Assembly: GCA_017562135.1 (NCBI GenBank)
Contig: QEYB01000654.1
Span: 930,001 to 994,000, forward strand
Length of the DNA stretch: 64,000 nt
Reading direction: 5' to 3'
Origin: Dipylidium caninum
Lineage: Eukaryota; Platyhelminthes; Cestoda; Cyclophyllidea; Dipylidiidae
Notes under the pieces: generated by a model
What the model saw: the letters and a program-made list of their open reading frames with translations, nothing else
Database searches by the model: none
Told to the model about the DNA's origin: nothing
Shown: one piece after another, positions 26,229-36,459 of the stretch
How positions within the stretch are numbered: position 1 is the stretch's first letter
Layout: every line of letters starts with the position of its first letter
Translations under genes and position numbers: made by a program

Positions 26229-29200
26229 ATGCTTCACACCTCTTTTATCCTGCGCCTCCTCCCCCGCTTCCGCCTCCTCCTCCTCCTCCTCCTCCTCGCC
26301 GTTTCCTCCCCGCGGGCGGCCTCGAAGAAGACCCTCCGCGACGGCAGTCTGCACCACCTGGCCGCGCTGCACCTCCAGTTCGGCTACCCTGTGGACGCGT
26401 TCGGCGGCCTCTTCCCGACATTCGCCGTCAAAGCTGAGGGCTGGCACGGCGATATCTGTGTCCCACGCCCCGGCACTTACCATCGAGTGTCCAGAAGGTG
26501 TCAGCTGGCAATTGAAGCGCTCTACGGGGTCTACGGGGCACGTGAGTACAGTGAAATTATGCAGAATAAGTCCTACTGGCCCTACGCCAGTGGGTCGGAT
26601 GCGAGTGCCCGACGAGAGGACAACGCAGGCGTGGACGCAGAATTTGTTTAAGGCAAAAAAATTCTACCTTCCCCTGTATTTACAACATGACATCACACCG
26701 GAGCGGCGATACTCTCGTGTCAGCGGCCTCATCACCACGGAGAGATTGAACAAGATTCGACAAATCATGCAGCACTGCGTGAAACAGTTGACATCGCCGC
26801 TGCCTCCCGGTGGGATGCTGGAGTGGGCCTGCGGTTATGCCCAATTTTTGGCAATCATGCGTGAGAGCACTGAGAATATGCCGCTCGGCAGTGTCAAAGT
26901 GACTCCCAAGACCGACAGTCGCACCATGTCGGGTGAGTTGGTGGTGGTGGAGGCGGGGACGGTTGGGAGAGAGGGCGTGAATGCCCTACCAGTCGGAGCC
27001 TTCTAGGAAAGACTTGCCGAAACAGGCAAAGCGCCAAGAGGCGCTCGGCGACGCGGCCTCTCAGTGATAAGGGGGCGAAAGGGGAGAGAATGAAGTCCCC
27101 CATCACACGCATCACTTCCATGATGAATGCTTGGACTTTCGGAGGTTCTCACGCTAAGCCTTGATGTCGCCTTAGCCTCCACGAATAATTTGCTCCATCT
27201 CGCGACACTTTTCCTTTTACAGCGGCAAAATTCTCGTTATTTAAGGGAATAACCTAGTGACGGGTGACCGTAGAACATTTCCGGTTGGTGAGGCAGGCTG
27301 GGAGGAGGGAGGCAGCTGTGTGCAGGAGTCCCCTTCCTCGGCAAAACTTTATAATCGTGGCCCACATAAATCGGCAACTTTTTCTTTGGTATGCCTTCAC
27401 AACGAGGTGTTTAGAATAGAGTGAAATTGCGTTGGGTGCCCTCATCCAACCACCCCTGCGGCGGGATGTCCGCGGGAGACAAGAGGTGTCGCTGTAGCGT
27501 CTGGCGCTAAAGGCTTGGAACTCTTGAAGCATTATGAGCAAGGGACCGACGGTTGCTACGATGCTGCTTTTACACTCACCCCATAATCATTCACTGACGT
27601 TAAACTGGCACGCGGTTTTCTTATTTACCGCAGCTCTCTTTTGGCTCCTTTTCTGCACACACGCATGGCGCAAAGTCATTCGCATGGAAGGAGAATTCAA
27701 CTTTTCCCCCTACCATCCCTCGTGTCCGAATGTTTGCGCTCGTTATCATGGTAATCCATGCCTGGGGAAACCGAATGTTGTCCAGCTACCAAGTGCAATG
27801 GTGAAAGGAGCCCCGGCTCATCACGACCGCGTTTATGGAGCACACATATGTCGAAATACCGACGATGACATCGGGGGCGAATGGGGACTGTCAGACGGTT
27901 ACGCGGCACTCTCGGATCAAGCCTATCAATGCGTATGCCGAAAGGTAAGAATGAAAACATTGCTACTGACACAACATCAGTAGTGGGTATTTCAGGAGGG
28001 GTATTGCTTTGTATGTTATTTAACACCGCCATTTATCTTAATATACCCATACAGAAAAGGGATTCTCCCCGTGCCTTTCTTCATTTTGACTTACTTAATT
28101 GCCGGCTTTGGTGAAGGAGATCACAGAACCACAGTAAATCTTTAATTTCTTAGAACTAGTTATGCGACATTCCAATTTGACCATAAATGATTTAATGAGC
28201 AGGCTTTAAATGCCGTTATAGAGGGGATTTTCCAGATTCTCTTGTCACTAGCCTGTCATAGTTCAGGTAACGTGTATTGGTAACTTTCTTACTTCAAGAG
28301 ATTAATATAAAGTCACGTTTGTTAAAGGGTTATACGTGGTCTAAAGAGACAAAGTCATGCGCCTTGGAGGATGGTTGCAGCGGCAACTCATCATGCCAGC
28401 CCAAAGGAACACAAATGTGCGTTTCGTCTGTCGTTAATCTGCCGAAGTCCTCCACCCTTCCTTTCCTTTGCCTCTGCTTCCCGGGCTACATGGGCCCCCG
28501 GTGCGAGAAGCGACGTGATGCCTGCATCGAGGTGCGCTTTTAGGTGGTCACCTCACTTTGTTCTCCTTGAACGCATGCCACTTTTTCAATGCCAGTAAGT
28601 TGATCACTCGTTCACATCTCAACAGCGAATCGTGTTTATTCAAACGTAGATGACAACCAAAATACACCTTCTTGTGTTATGCTCATATGAAGGGTTTTAT
28701 TGCCTTAAGTCTACGTAAGTCTGCTTTTTGGCGACTTTCTTTAATTGGAGTGATCGGAAATGTGTTTTGAGCGATGCGGCCGACCCATTTACGCCTTCGG
28801 CAGGGTTAATAGGTGGAGGCACATTGAGTGTCGGGGTTTGGAAGGGGCTTAACAAAGTCTCGGCCTCAGAACAGTATCAATTACGAAGGGGAGGAAACAA
28901 AGCCCAGGAGGCCATGGAGGAGCGAGAATTGCGGTGGCCAAAAGGTCCTATTGTGGCCTTCGTGTGACGTGTGCACTGAGTAGACCATCCACTTGTCAGA
29001 GGAACACACGTTTGCGAGCACTGCCGTCCACCGGGCACGCCTGAAAGCGCATTTGCTACCTCCTCTGATGAACTACGCCGTCAGAGGCGGTCGGGACCCT
29101 AACTGCGGACTCCGTTTGTCCCCTAGAACGAAAACCCCACTCAGTTGCCAGGAAACCAGGCGTGTCGCGTCTATCTGGGGAATCGTTGCGAGCCGCAACT

Positions 29201-30617
29201 CGGGACGAACATTTACACCTGCCGGTGCGGTGGCATCTACACCAGCGATAATCTTGTCGGATTCCCCAACTGTTACCGCCAGAAGTCCGTCTGTGCCGGG
29301 GTAGATGAATTCTCTCCACCTCTCATGCGCTAACTCGTCCTGTCATTTTTGCGGTGCACATAGTTTGTTGAACTTGCGATCCAGACAGGAGGAGTGATGA
29401 CCTTGTGATATTTGCCAGACGTGGTTATTTGTGCGCATGTAGCATTTGACCCCATGCACCCATAATATTTACGTTGTTAAAGAGTGAAGTAGTCTCTTTT
29501 GCGAATGGATACGGAGTCTGCTGTCAATGCAAATACGGTGGTTAGGAAGCTAGAAGAACTGTTTGAAGCTTATCAGTTGATTCTTTGGCTTTTCAAGGTG
29601 ATTTGTCGTCGAGGGGAGTGCGTCTCCTCCCGAGATGAACTCAACTACGTGTGCGTTTGCCAAATGGGCTGGCGAGGACAACACTGCGACATCCCCGACA
29701 TCCGCATGTGGTGAGCCACTTCTTTGAGTCAAATTACGGCGCAGAAAGTCTTGCTACTTTGAATCGTATAGTAGGTGGTTTTTTATTGATACGAGTACCT
29801 GTGACGCCTCTGCAGAACTTACTTTATTTCGGTGAAAGACGGCATTGGAGCCGCCCACACCTCCCCAAATGGTTCACTGGGGCTGTCGTCAAAGCAGTAA
29901 TCTTCAATGACATCACAATTTCGATATTATGCGCATCATTTACACAGACGAGGCAATTTAGAAAGGCTTATTAGAATTTCTATAGGTTGACATGAGCTGA
30001 CTGCAGCCCTTTGTTCCACGAAAAAAAACACATAAATTTACCGAACGCCATCATAAACGTCGGCTCGCGTACTTTAAATGCGTACAATGTTTGGCAGCTC
30101 CGAACACACGGATTGGAAGGTGGTTTAACATTTGAGTTCTTTTCAGGCTCCCGTGGGAAGGTTGGAGCAGTTGTTCAGCCCAAGTTTGCACGGGACTCGG
30201 TTGGCGGCATCGCGTTCGTCATTGCCGGACCAATCTGACGCTGCTGCTCTCCCTCGGGGGTGGACAAGGGCCTGTGCGACGGCGAGGACGTCCAGCGCCA
30301 GATCTGCAAGGCTGCGTAAGTCCGATGGCAGCAGGGGGCGGGGGGGAGCATAGGACCTCAAAAGGGCGTTAATAGGGGGTCGAGGAGGACGTGGAGGAGG
30401 TGGGCATTCAGTGACCAGTCTCGTCCGTCCGGTGGCTGTGGGAAAGGAACTAAGAGGGGGGAGCTATAAAGCGCACAATTGTATTTTTAGGTGTCCGAAC
30501 AGCCTCATGCCCTTCGTCGTTTTCATGAAGATGGTCCTCGCCACTTCCCTCGGGTGTGTAATTCTCCTCGTTGCAGTTGGCCTGGTCTTCGTCAAGGCGA
30601 AGACTGAAACCGCATAG
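26229..30617 (+). CDS. Type I membrane protein with EGF-like domains and a TSP1 repeat
   Basis: Predicted cell-surface protein of unknown role. Exons: 26229-26541, 26591-26932, 27634-27944, 28328-28531, 29145-29300, 29598-29710, 30147-30315, 30491-30617; phases join except for one extra base in exon seven. The ATG is followed by a Leu-rich signal peptide. Exons one and two (about 215 residues) match nothing I know. Exon three holds a Cys-rich EGF-like piece ending YQCVCRK; exon four an EGF module ending CLCFPGYMGPRC; exons five and six two more, the last ending CVCQMGWRGQHC. Exon seven is a thrombospondin type 1 repeat (WSSCSAQVC, then CDGEDVQRQIC), with its last Cys in exon eight. Exon eight then gives one membrane helix and a tail of about ten residues. 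Total about 577 codons. A run of five G at 30256-30260 breaks the TSP1 frame. Confidence 0.8.
30256..30260 (+). other. Apparent one-base insertion in the TSP1 exon
   Basis: Before this GGGGG run the TSP1 frame is supported by W, C and R residues; after it the next frame supplies the remaining conserved residues (GLCDGEDVQRQICKA) and the correct phase into the last exon. The exon is 169 nt where 168 would fit its flanking phases (2 in, 2 out). Confidence 0.7.
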
Positions 30618-30899
30618 CCGGTGATAAGAAGATTCTCGAATGACATAGAATTTGGAGTGCATTTAAAGATTCGCTGAAGCTTCTATTGAAAGTCGGTGTG
30701 GTGGGTGGGCGGGCGGTGGGGGGTGGAAGTTGTCGGAAGGCGATGACGCCGTCACACTCACCGCATGACGACTGCGACCCACTGGAGCGAGCGGGACAGC
30801 GCTTCGCTAACACGCGCCGCGATCGCGTCTCTGGGAGACCCGCCACGAGCCCGGCGCTGAGCGCCATCCCCGCGGCTCGGTCTGCGTCCCCGCTCGCCC

Positions 30900-30950
30900 G
30901 CCGTCTCATTCCACTCCACTCGACTCGACTCGACTCGACTCCACTTCGCG
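30900..30950. repeat. CGACT/CCACT pentamer run
   Basis: About four tandem CGACT units flanked by CCACT, just downstream of the EGF/TSP1 gene. Confidence 0.7.
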
Positions 30951-31330
30951 CCAGTCAGCCACGCCCCGCATCCATGAGGGAACCGCACAGGATGCTTGCG
31001 TGGACGAGGACACCACCCACGCAGTCCTCTTCCACCGAACCACACCGACCCAACCGTGCTGGCTAGTTCGCGCTTTCGGAGGCTGGGGGCTCTTGCTCCC
31101 GTCTTCGACGTGTGCGGCCTGCGTTACCGCGCTGCCACAGGCTTTCAGCTCATCTCGATGCGGCGGCTTCGATAAGGTGGCAGCCGCCTTCAGACTCGCA
31201 TGGTCCCAACAGATCATCATCACACGGCGCGGCGCGGCGATGGACGAAAGTCCGCACCAATGAGCCGCCGACCTCGTCATTCCCTCTCCGATTCCGTCGT
31301 CTCCAACGCAGGATCGTCCTCCGGTGACGA

Positions 31331-31842
31331 GGTGGTTCGGCGGGTGGGTGGATGGGTGGGCGCGTCCTCCACGCCTCGGCACTCGGAGCGCTTCACACCT
31401 CACGCACTCGATGCCTCAACGCGACGTCCCAGCAGCACCGCCTCCCCCACCTCCCCCCCCCCCACCCGACTGCCCCGCCCCCCTTCCCCGTCCCGTACCC
31501 GCAATGGGGACCAAGGCGGCCAACTCTCGATTCGCCTTCGTCTTCGCCTCCCTCCACTCCACTCCACTCCACTCCACGCGGCCACCACTCGTGGGGCCAC
31601 AGGCGGCTCACACCGTCTTCCGCGTCCGGTGCGTCCGCTGCTTCTCCTCCACCCGCCACCCCCCATCCACCACCAGATGCCTTCTCCCCCTCTCACTTCC
31701 CGCGGCTCACGAGCCTCGCGGGGCGCCTTCCCCCTCTCCGTCTTCCCCGTCCTCCCCGCCGCCTGCTGGCGCAGACGCCGGTCCGCCTTCGCCCACCTTG
31801 CCGCCTCTGCCACAAGGCCTGGCCACGGCGCCTCGTCCACCG
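31331..31842 (+). repeat. Left arm of a long inverted repeat around ELOVL
   Basis: About 512 bases that reappear in reverse complement at 35937-36439. Shared landmarks in order include GGTGGTTCG at the outer edge, the Pro-rich C-run, the CACTC pentamers, the CGTGGGGCCACAGGCGG block and the CTCGTCCACCG inner edge. By eye, identity is high, with small indels mainly in the C-runs and pentamers. The element has no long protein-like frame and no obvious terminal repeats. Confidence 0.85.
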
Positions 31843-32331
31843 AACGTCCTCGCGTCGTTCGGTGAGCCCGTCGGCCCGCACTCGGCGGACACCCAGCCAC
31901 GTGAGGCCAACGTGAAGGCTGTGAATGGACACACACAGGCGGGGCAGACGCCCTGCCCTGCCCCGTGCCGTCATCTCCACCACCGCCAGAAATGCCGCAT
32001 GAACGGACAATGGACACCGGAAGTGAGGGCGCCTCGCAGGTCACCGGTCGGCCGCGGCGGCTGGTCGGACGGACGAGTGAACGGCCTCTCTGCCCCGCGG
32101 CTAAAGCCACAACATTCCGGCTGTCGGATCTCCACGCTCACATGATTTTTCGTCACAAGTGGACTATTGTCAGGGGGCACGGTGGGGAAGGAGTGGGGAG
32201 GGGGCACAGGGGGGCAGAGGAGGAGCGGGAGGGGTAGAGTGTCAAGTGTTGGCGAAAAAGTTTACATCAATGTTGCCTCCACACAGATCAACCGCCCACA
32301 GTTTAGGCGGGAAGCAATAAGAAGGCGGGTG

Positions 32332-32358
32332 GAGGGAGGGAGGGAGGGAGCAAGGGAG
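32332..32358. repeat. GGGA/GGGAGC simple repeat
   Basis: Tandem GGGA units just past the 3' end of ELOVL. Confidence 0.7.
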
Positions 32359-32442
32359 GGGGAGAGAGAGACAGAGGAGGGCGGGTGCCGACGCTGCTGG
32401 CTGGCTGGACGGACGGGGGGCCGGCCGGCGGGCAGCAGCGCC

Positions 32443-34902
32443 CTACTCCGCCTTCTTGTGCTCCACGGCGTTCCCGTTGGTGGCAGCCGGTCGACTCGCC
32501 TCGTCGACACGCTTCACGAGGCGTCGCTTGCGCCAGTAGGCCTGCACGTAGAAGTTGCCGAAGAGGACGAGGAAGATGACCGCGTAGATGACGATGGCGA
32601 GGGGAAAGACCTTGGGGTAGCGGCACTCCCAGTTGAAGGGGGTGAGGACTTGGCCCTGGTGCACGATGAAGATGCAGAACTGGACCATCTGCAGGACGGT
32701 GAGGTACTTCTTCCACCAGAGGTAGCGGTACAGGCCCAGGGCCGCCATCCCGTAGTAGGTGTACATGATGACGTGGACGAAGCTGTTGGCCAGGGGGAAC
32801 ATGTACACGATGCCGCCTAGGAGGGGAGAGGAAAGAGAAAAAAAACCTCTTCCACCGGCTCTACACTCTCGGCGCGAGAACGAGAACCGAGAGTCGCCGA
32901 CTCGCAATAGCCTCGTGTGATGCTGTCGGGTGTGTGTGTGTGTGTGTGTGTGACAGATTCACACAAACGTCAGTTAGTCAGGCGACTGTCAGGCGGGGGA
33001 GCCGTGACCGGCACGAGACGAAGCGGGTACTGGAGGCCTTTCCGCCGCAGCGCGCGGACGTCGGTGGCCGTAGCGGCGGAAGGAGTCCGACGTCGGGCGG
33101 TTGGCCACTGCTCCCTCTCCAAAAGCGGCATTCCCAACTGTCGTCGCGGGTTGCGCCGCCGTGCCGCGGACGAGGAGTTCGTGGGGAGGGCAGCGGCCCT
33201 GTCGAGGCGAGTATTCACTCCACGCACCACCAGACGCGCCGCAGCACCACCACGAGGCCTCGCGACGCGGTTACGAGGCGCGGGGCCCACTTCTGTCAGC
33301 GCCAGTACACGCACGATGGAGTAATGAAGCGCTTGGCTGCGAGCCAGATGAACAGAGCCAGCGAGAGAGCTAACGCGCGCGCGAACACAAACACACACGC
33401 ACACAAACACACACACACACGCACGAGCACCCACAGACAGGCCCCGTGTCGCTCTCGTTGCACCCTCGCAAGTAGGCACAAACTCACGCGTTCACGCGCA
33501 TTTGAGTCTGCAATCGGCAGCGGTGGTTGGAGAGGCGGGGGAAGCACCAAAATCCCTGCAAACAGTGACTTCAGAGAGGGGGTGGGAGGGGGAATTAGAC
33601 AAACGCACTCCAAGCAGCTCGAGTGCCCCTTTCCCTCGTCGCCTCGCCTCCCCCCCCCCCCAACGGAAGATGGCGGGGAGGTGGAAGGGAATTTGGCGAC
33701 AGGCGAGCCGAAAAACGGTACCCACTCCGGCTTGCGAGATGACAAATCCGCCTGCGAGGCATTATTAGTTGCGGTCTATCTGCAGGTAAGCAAAAAACCT
33801 GGCGGTCGACGAGACACCCGCACCTTAAGGTCAGTCGGTCGGAACGGTGAGATCACACTCGGCGAAACAAGGGAAGCAGCGCTTGCGGCGGAGCTGCGCC
33901 ACTGCGTTGCTCCCCAGTGCGCCCCTCGGCCCGGCGACCAGGTGAGGTGCAGAGCGCCCGAGGAAAGCGTCCAGTGGAACGACGCGCAGCCCGGAGACCA
34001 CCCCGGTGCTCATCGCGGGTCCCTCGTTCGTCGGAGGCAGGCTCGGAGCCTCCTCCCCACCGCCCAGGGCGAAGTTGCCACTTTTAGGCTAAACACTAAG
34101 CCTCGCCGTGTGTGCGTGTGTTGCCTTTAGCACCAAACGGGGAGAAAGAGAGAGAGAGAGAGAGGGGGGTGGGTGAACACCTCCCCGCGGGCTCCGTCGG
34201 TGGTGCGTGGGAGTGAGACTAGCAGCCTCGGTAATGCAGACGGTGGACAAAGTAACATGGGTTTTTAAACAAACAAGCCCCAAACAGGCAGGGAGAAGGG
34301 TGATCACGTCGCACGAGTGAGAAGGTTTTGCGGAGGGATTAGGACTCACCGGGGGAGTATTTGACACCCCACCAGATGGAGGGGGGCATGGCGCCGTGGT
34401 GGAACACGTGCAGGAAGGTGACTTGATCAAATTTCCCCCTCAACAGGAAGAAGAGGGTGTCGAGGAGCTCCAAAAACTTGGTGAAGTAGAAAAAGTATCC
34501 TATTCGAATGAAATTTCGTTGGAGTTCGTTGTCACTGGGGTCGAATTCGACGCATCCGAGGCCATAGCCGGCGCCCCAAATTAGTTGGAGGATCTCGAGG
34601 ACAATGTAGGCGGAACAGAAGACCATTGAGACGTTGTAGACCACCATGAGGAATTTGATGATGTCCCAGGAGGACGAGGCCTTGGAGGGCGGTTTGCCGT
34701 TCACCACGCTGCCGTTGGAGGCAGTGCCGTTTGCGTGCGCCCTCTTTTTCTTGGGCCCAGCCACCTTCACCCACGTGTAGACGCCGACCACGTAGGCGAG
34801 GGAGATGAGCGCGGTGGGCCAGAAGCTGCCCACCAACGGGTAGTCCGCCGTTCTCGGGTCGGCTCTGAGGGGCAACCACCGGTCGTGCGTTCCTTCTTGC
34901 AT
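32443..34902 (-). CDS. ELOVL: Very-long-chain fatty acid elongase (ELO family)
   Basis: ER condensing enzyme that joins malonyl-CoA to a fatty acyl-CoA in chain elongation. Two coding exons: 34902-34350 and 32816-32443, joined in phase 1 (308 residues, usual family size). Landmarks: KFLELLDTLFFLLR, QVTFLHVFHHG (the HxxHH catalytic box), NSFVHVIMYTYYG and QFCIFIVHQ, with about seven hydrophobic helices. The protein ends HKKAE, a KKxx-type ER retrieval signal. The ATG at 34902 is the first in frame; sequence before it stays open without ATG. Layout resembles ELOVL4/ELOVL1/7, but the N-terminal loop carries an extra Lys/Asn/Gly-rich segment (about residues 50-70) and the box reads HHG where HHC or HHS is common. 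The 1.53 kb intron is full of simple repeats. The gene lies inside a long inverted repeat. Confidence 0.95.
32929..32952. repeat. GT dinucleotide repeat in the ELOVL intron
   Basis: About ten GT units. Confidence 0.9.
33383..33425. repeat. CA-rich microsatellite in the ELOVL intron
   Basis: Interrupted ACAC/CACG run of about 40 bases. Confidence 0.85.
34144..34164. repeat. GA dinucleotide repeat in the ELOVL intron
   Basis: About nine GA units followed by a G-run, roughly 190 bases downstream of the exon one donor. Confidence 0.85.
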
Positions 34903-35321
34903 GCTGAGAGAGATGGCGGCGTAGACCGAACGGGAGGCGAGGAGGAGAGACCACCACGCGGAGACGTGAACGAACAAGTAAAGCAGTCAGCCTGACGGGT
35001 ACAATAAATGCACGCCAGTGCGCGAGTGCTACTGCCGTGCGTGCGTGCGCTCGCGGGCAGCCAATGAGCGCTGCGCGCCTGAACGAAATGACCAATCGAG
35101 CGCTCGCCGCCTTCCAATTCGTCAGTTGGACCTATCGATTGACGGCGAATGAAAGCCTGTATGTGCGAACGTGTGAACATGCGTGCTTCATGCCCATTGG
35201 TGGGAGGGTAGAGCGAGGCCGGAGGGGGGAGGAGGGGGCGGGTGGACTTAATGAAGACGGCATTGGACGTCTGAGTGATTCATTGGCATGCATTCACTCT
35301 TGTCTTTTAAGCCCTCGTCAG

Positions 35322-35505
35322 GCCTCTCCCCCGCCTGGGCCTCACGACCGACCCACTTGGTACCTCAAGTCAACACTCCATCCACGCAGAAGTGGACAAG
35401 ACGCGGGAGGACGCCATTTTGGACGTGTCCGCTGACCTAATCGCAGCGCTCACCGACTCCGTCCCCGCTGCCAAGGCCGTTGACAGCCTGTTTAATTTCA
35501 ACTGA
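35322..35505 (+). CDS. Possible terminal exon, unidentified
   Basis: After a CTTTTAAG/CGTCAG acceptor-like tract, a forward frame stays open for 61 codons to a stop at 35503-35505. Its second half, EVDKTREDAILDVSADLIAAL followed by TDSVPAAKAVDSLFNFN, looks like an amphipathic-helical protein end. No ATG opens it, so it would have to be a last exon; no upstream partner is seen. May be chance. Confidence 0.22.
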
Positions 35506-35605
35506 TGGCCATTTATGTACCAAATTGACGGCATCCATTTGAGAGTCCATTTTACTTTTTTACGGCAGTGACCAGTGCATCGCGTACTGCTTACTGTGAA
35601 CGGCG

Positions 35606-35701
35606 ATGGAAAGAGAAGTCACGTTAACGTCACACGACTGCACCCGGGCCGAGCGCCTGAGCAAGGAGGCCGCGCTGACAGACGAGGCGCGCAGGCGCGA
35701 G
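35606..35701 (+). CDS. Possible first exon, unidentified
   Basis: ATG at 35606, 32 codons starting MEREVTLTSHDCTRAERLSK, then a good donor GAG|GTGAGG. The peptide is charged and helical-looking. It lies just outside the right arm of the inverted repeat. No next exon could be fixed. Confidence 0.22.
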
Positions 35702-35936
35702 GTGAGGCGCGGCCAGTGTGGGACGGCGGCGGGCGCTGCGGGACTCTCAAACGCCCACCAGACCGGGTTTGGGTCTCGCGGAGAGGCGGGACGCCGCGAC
35801 TCTAGATTGATTGCTTCTGCGTCCCGAGGGCGCACGGCTCATTCGGTGAGTCTGGGACGGCGGCTTTGGGGCTGCGGAACCGGGCAGGCCGAGTCCGTGG
35901 CATGCCGAGAAGGCGAGTGCGGATCGACGAGCTCCC

Positions 35937-36439
35937 GGTGGACGAGGCGCCGTGGCCAGGCCCTGTGGGAGAGGCGGCGAGGTGGGCGAAGGCGGACGCG
36001 CGTCTGCGCCAGCAGGCGGCGGGGAGGACGGGGAAGACGGAGAGGGGGAAGGCGCCCCGCGAGGCTCGTGAGCCGCGGGAAGTGAGAGGGGGAGAAGGCA
36101 TCTGGTGGTGGATGGGGGGTGGCGGGTGGAGGAGAAGCAGCGGACGCACCGGACGCGGAAGACGGTGTGAGCCGCCTGTGGCCCCACGAGTGGTGGCCGC
36201 GTGGAGTGGAGTGGAGTGGAGGGAGGCGAAGGCGAAGGCGATTCGGGAGTTGACCGCTTTGGTCCCCATTGCGGGGACGGGTGCGGAGACGGGGCAGTCG
36301 GGGGGAGGGGGGGGGCGGACGGAGAGGCGGTGCTGCTGGGAGGTCGCGTTGAGGCAGCGAATGCGTGAGGTGCGAAGCGCTCCGAGTGTCGAGGCGTGGG
36401 AGGACGCCCCCACCCATCCACCCACCCGCACGAACCACC
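35937..36439 (-). repeat. Right arm of the long inverted repeat around ELOVL
   Basis: Reverse-complement copy of 31331-31842. The arms are separated by about 4.1 kb that contains the whole ELOVL gene. Small differences are spread along the copy (for example extra C-run bases and fewer CACTC units), so the copies are not recent identical duplicates of the assembly. Confidence 0.85.
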
Positions 36440-36459
36440 GACACTCACACACGCCGGCG

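Noticed and set aside
31324..32145. 273-codon Pro-rich forward frame, with a near copy on the minus strand at 35747-36568
   Set aside because: Both are translations of the inverted repeat arms; the similarity is at the DNA level and the frames are Pro/Ser/Leu low complexity, so they are not a gene pair.
32934..34130. 398-codon forward open frame
   Set aside because: Lies antisense within the ELOVL intron and includes microsatellite-encoded repeats.
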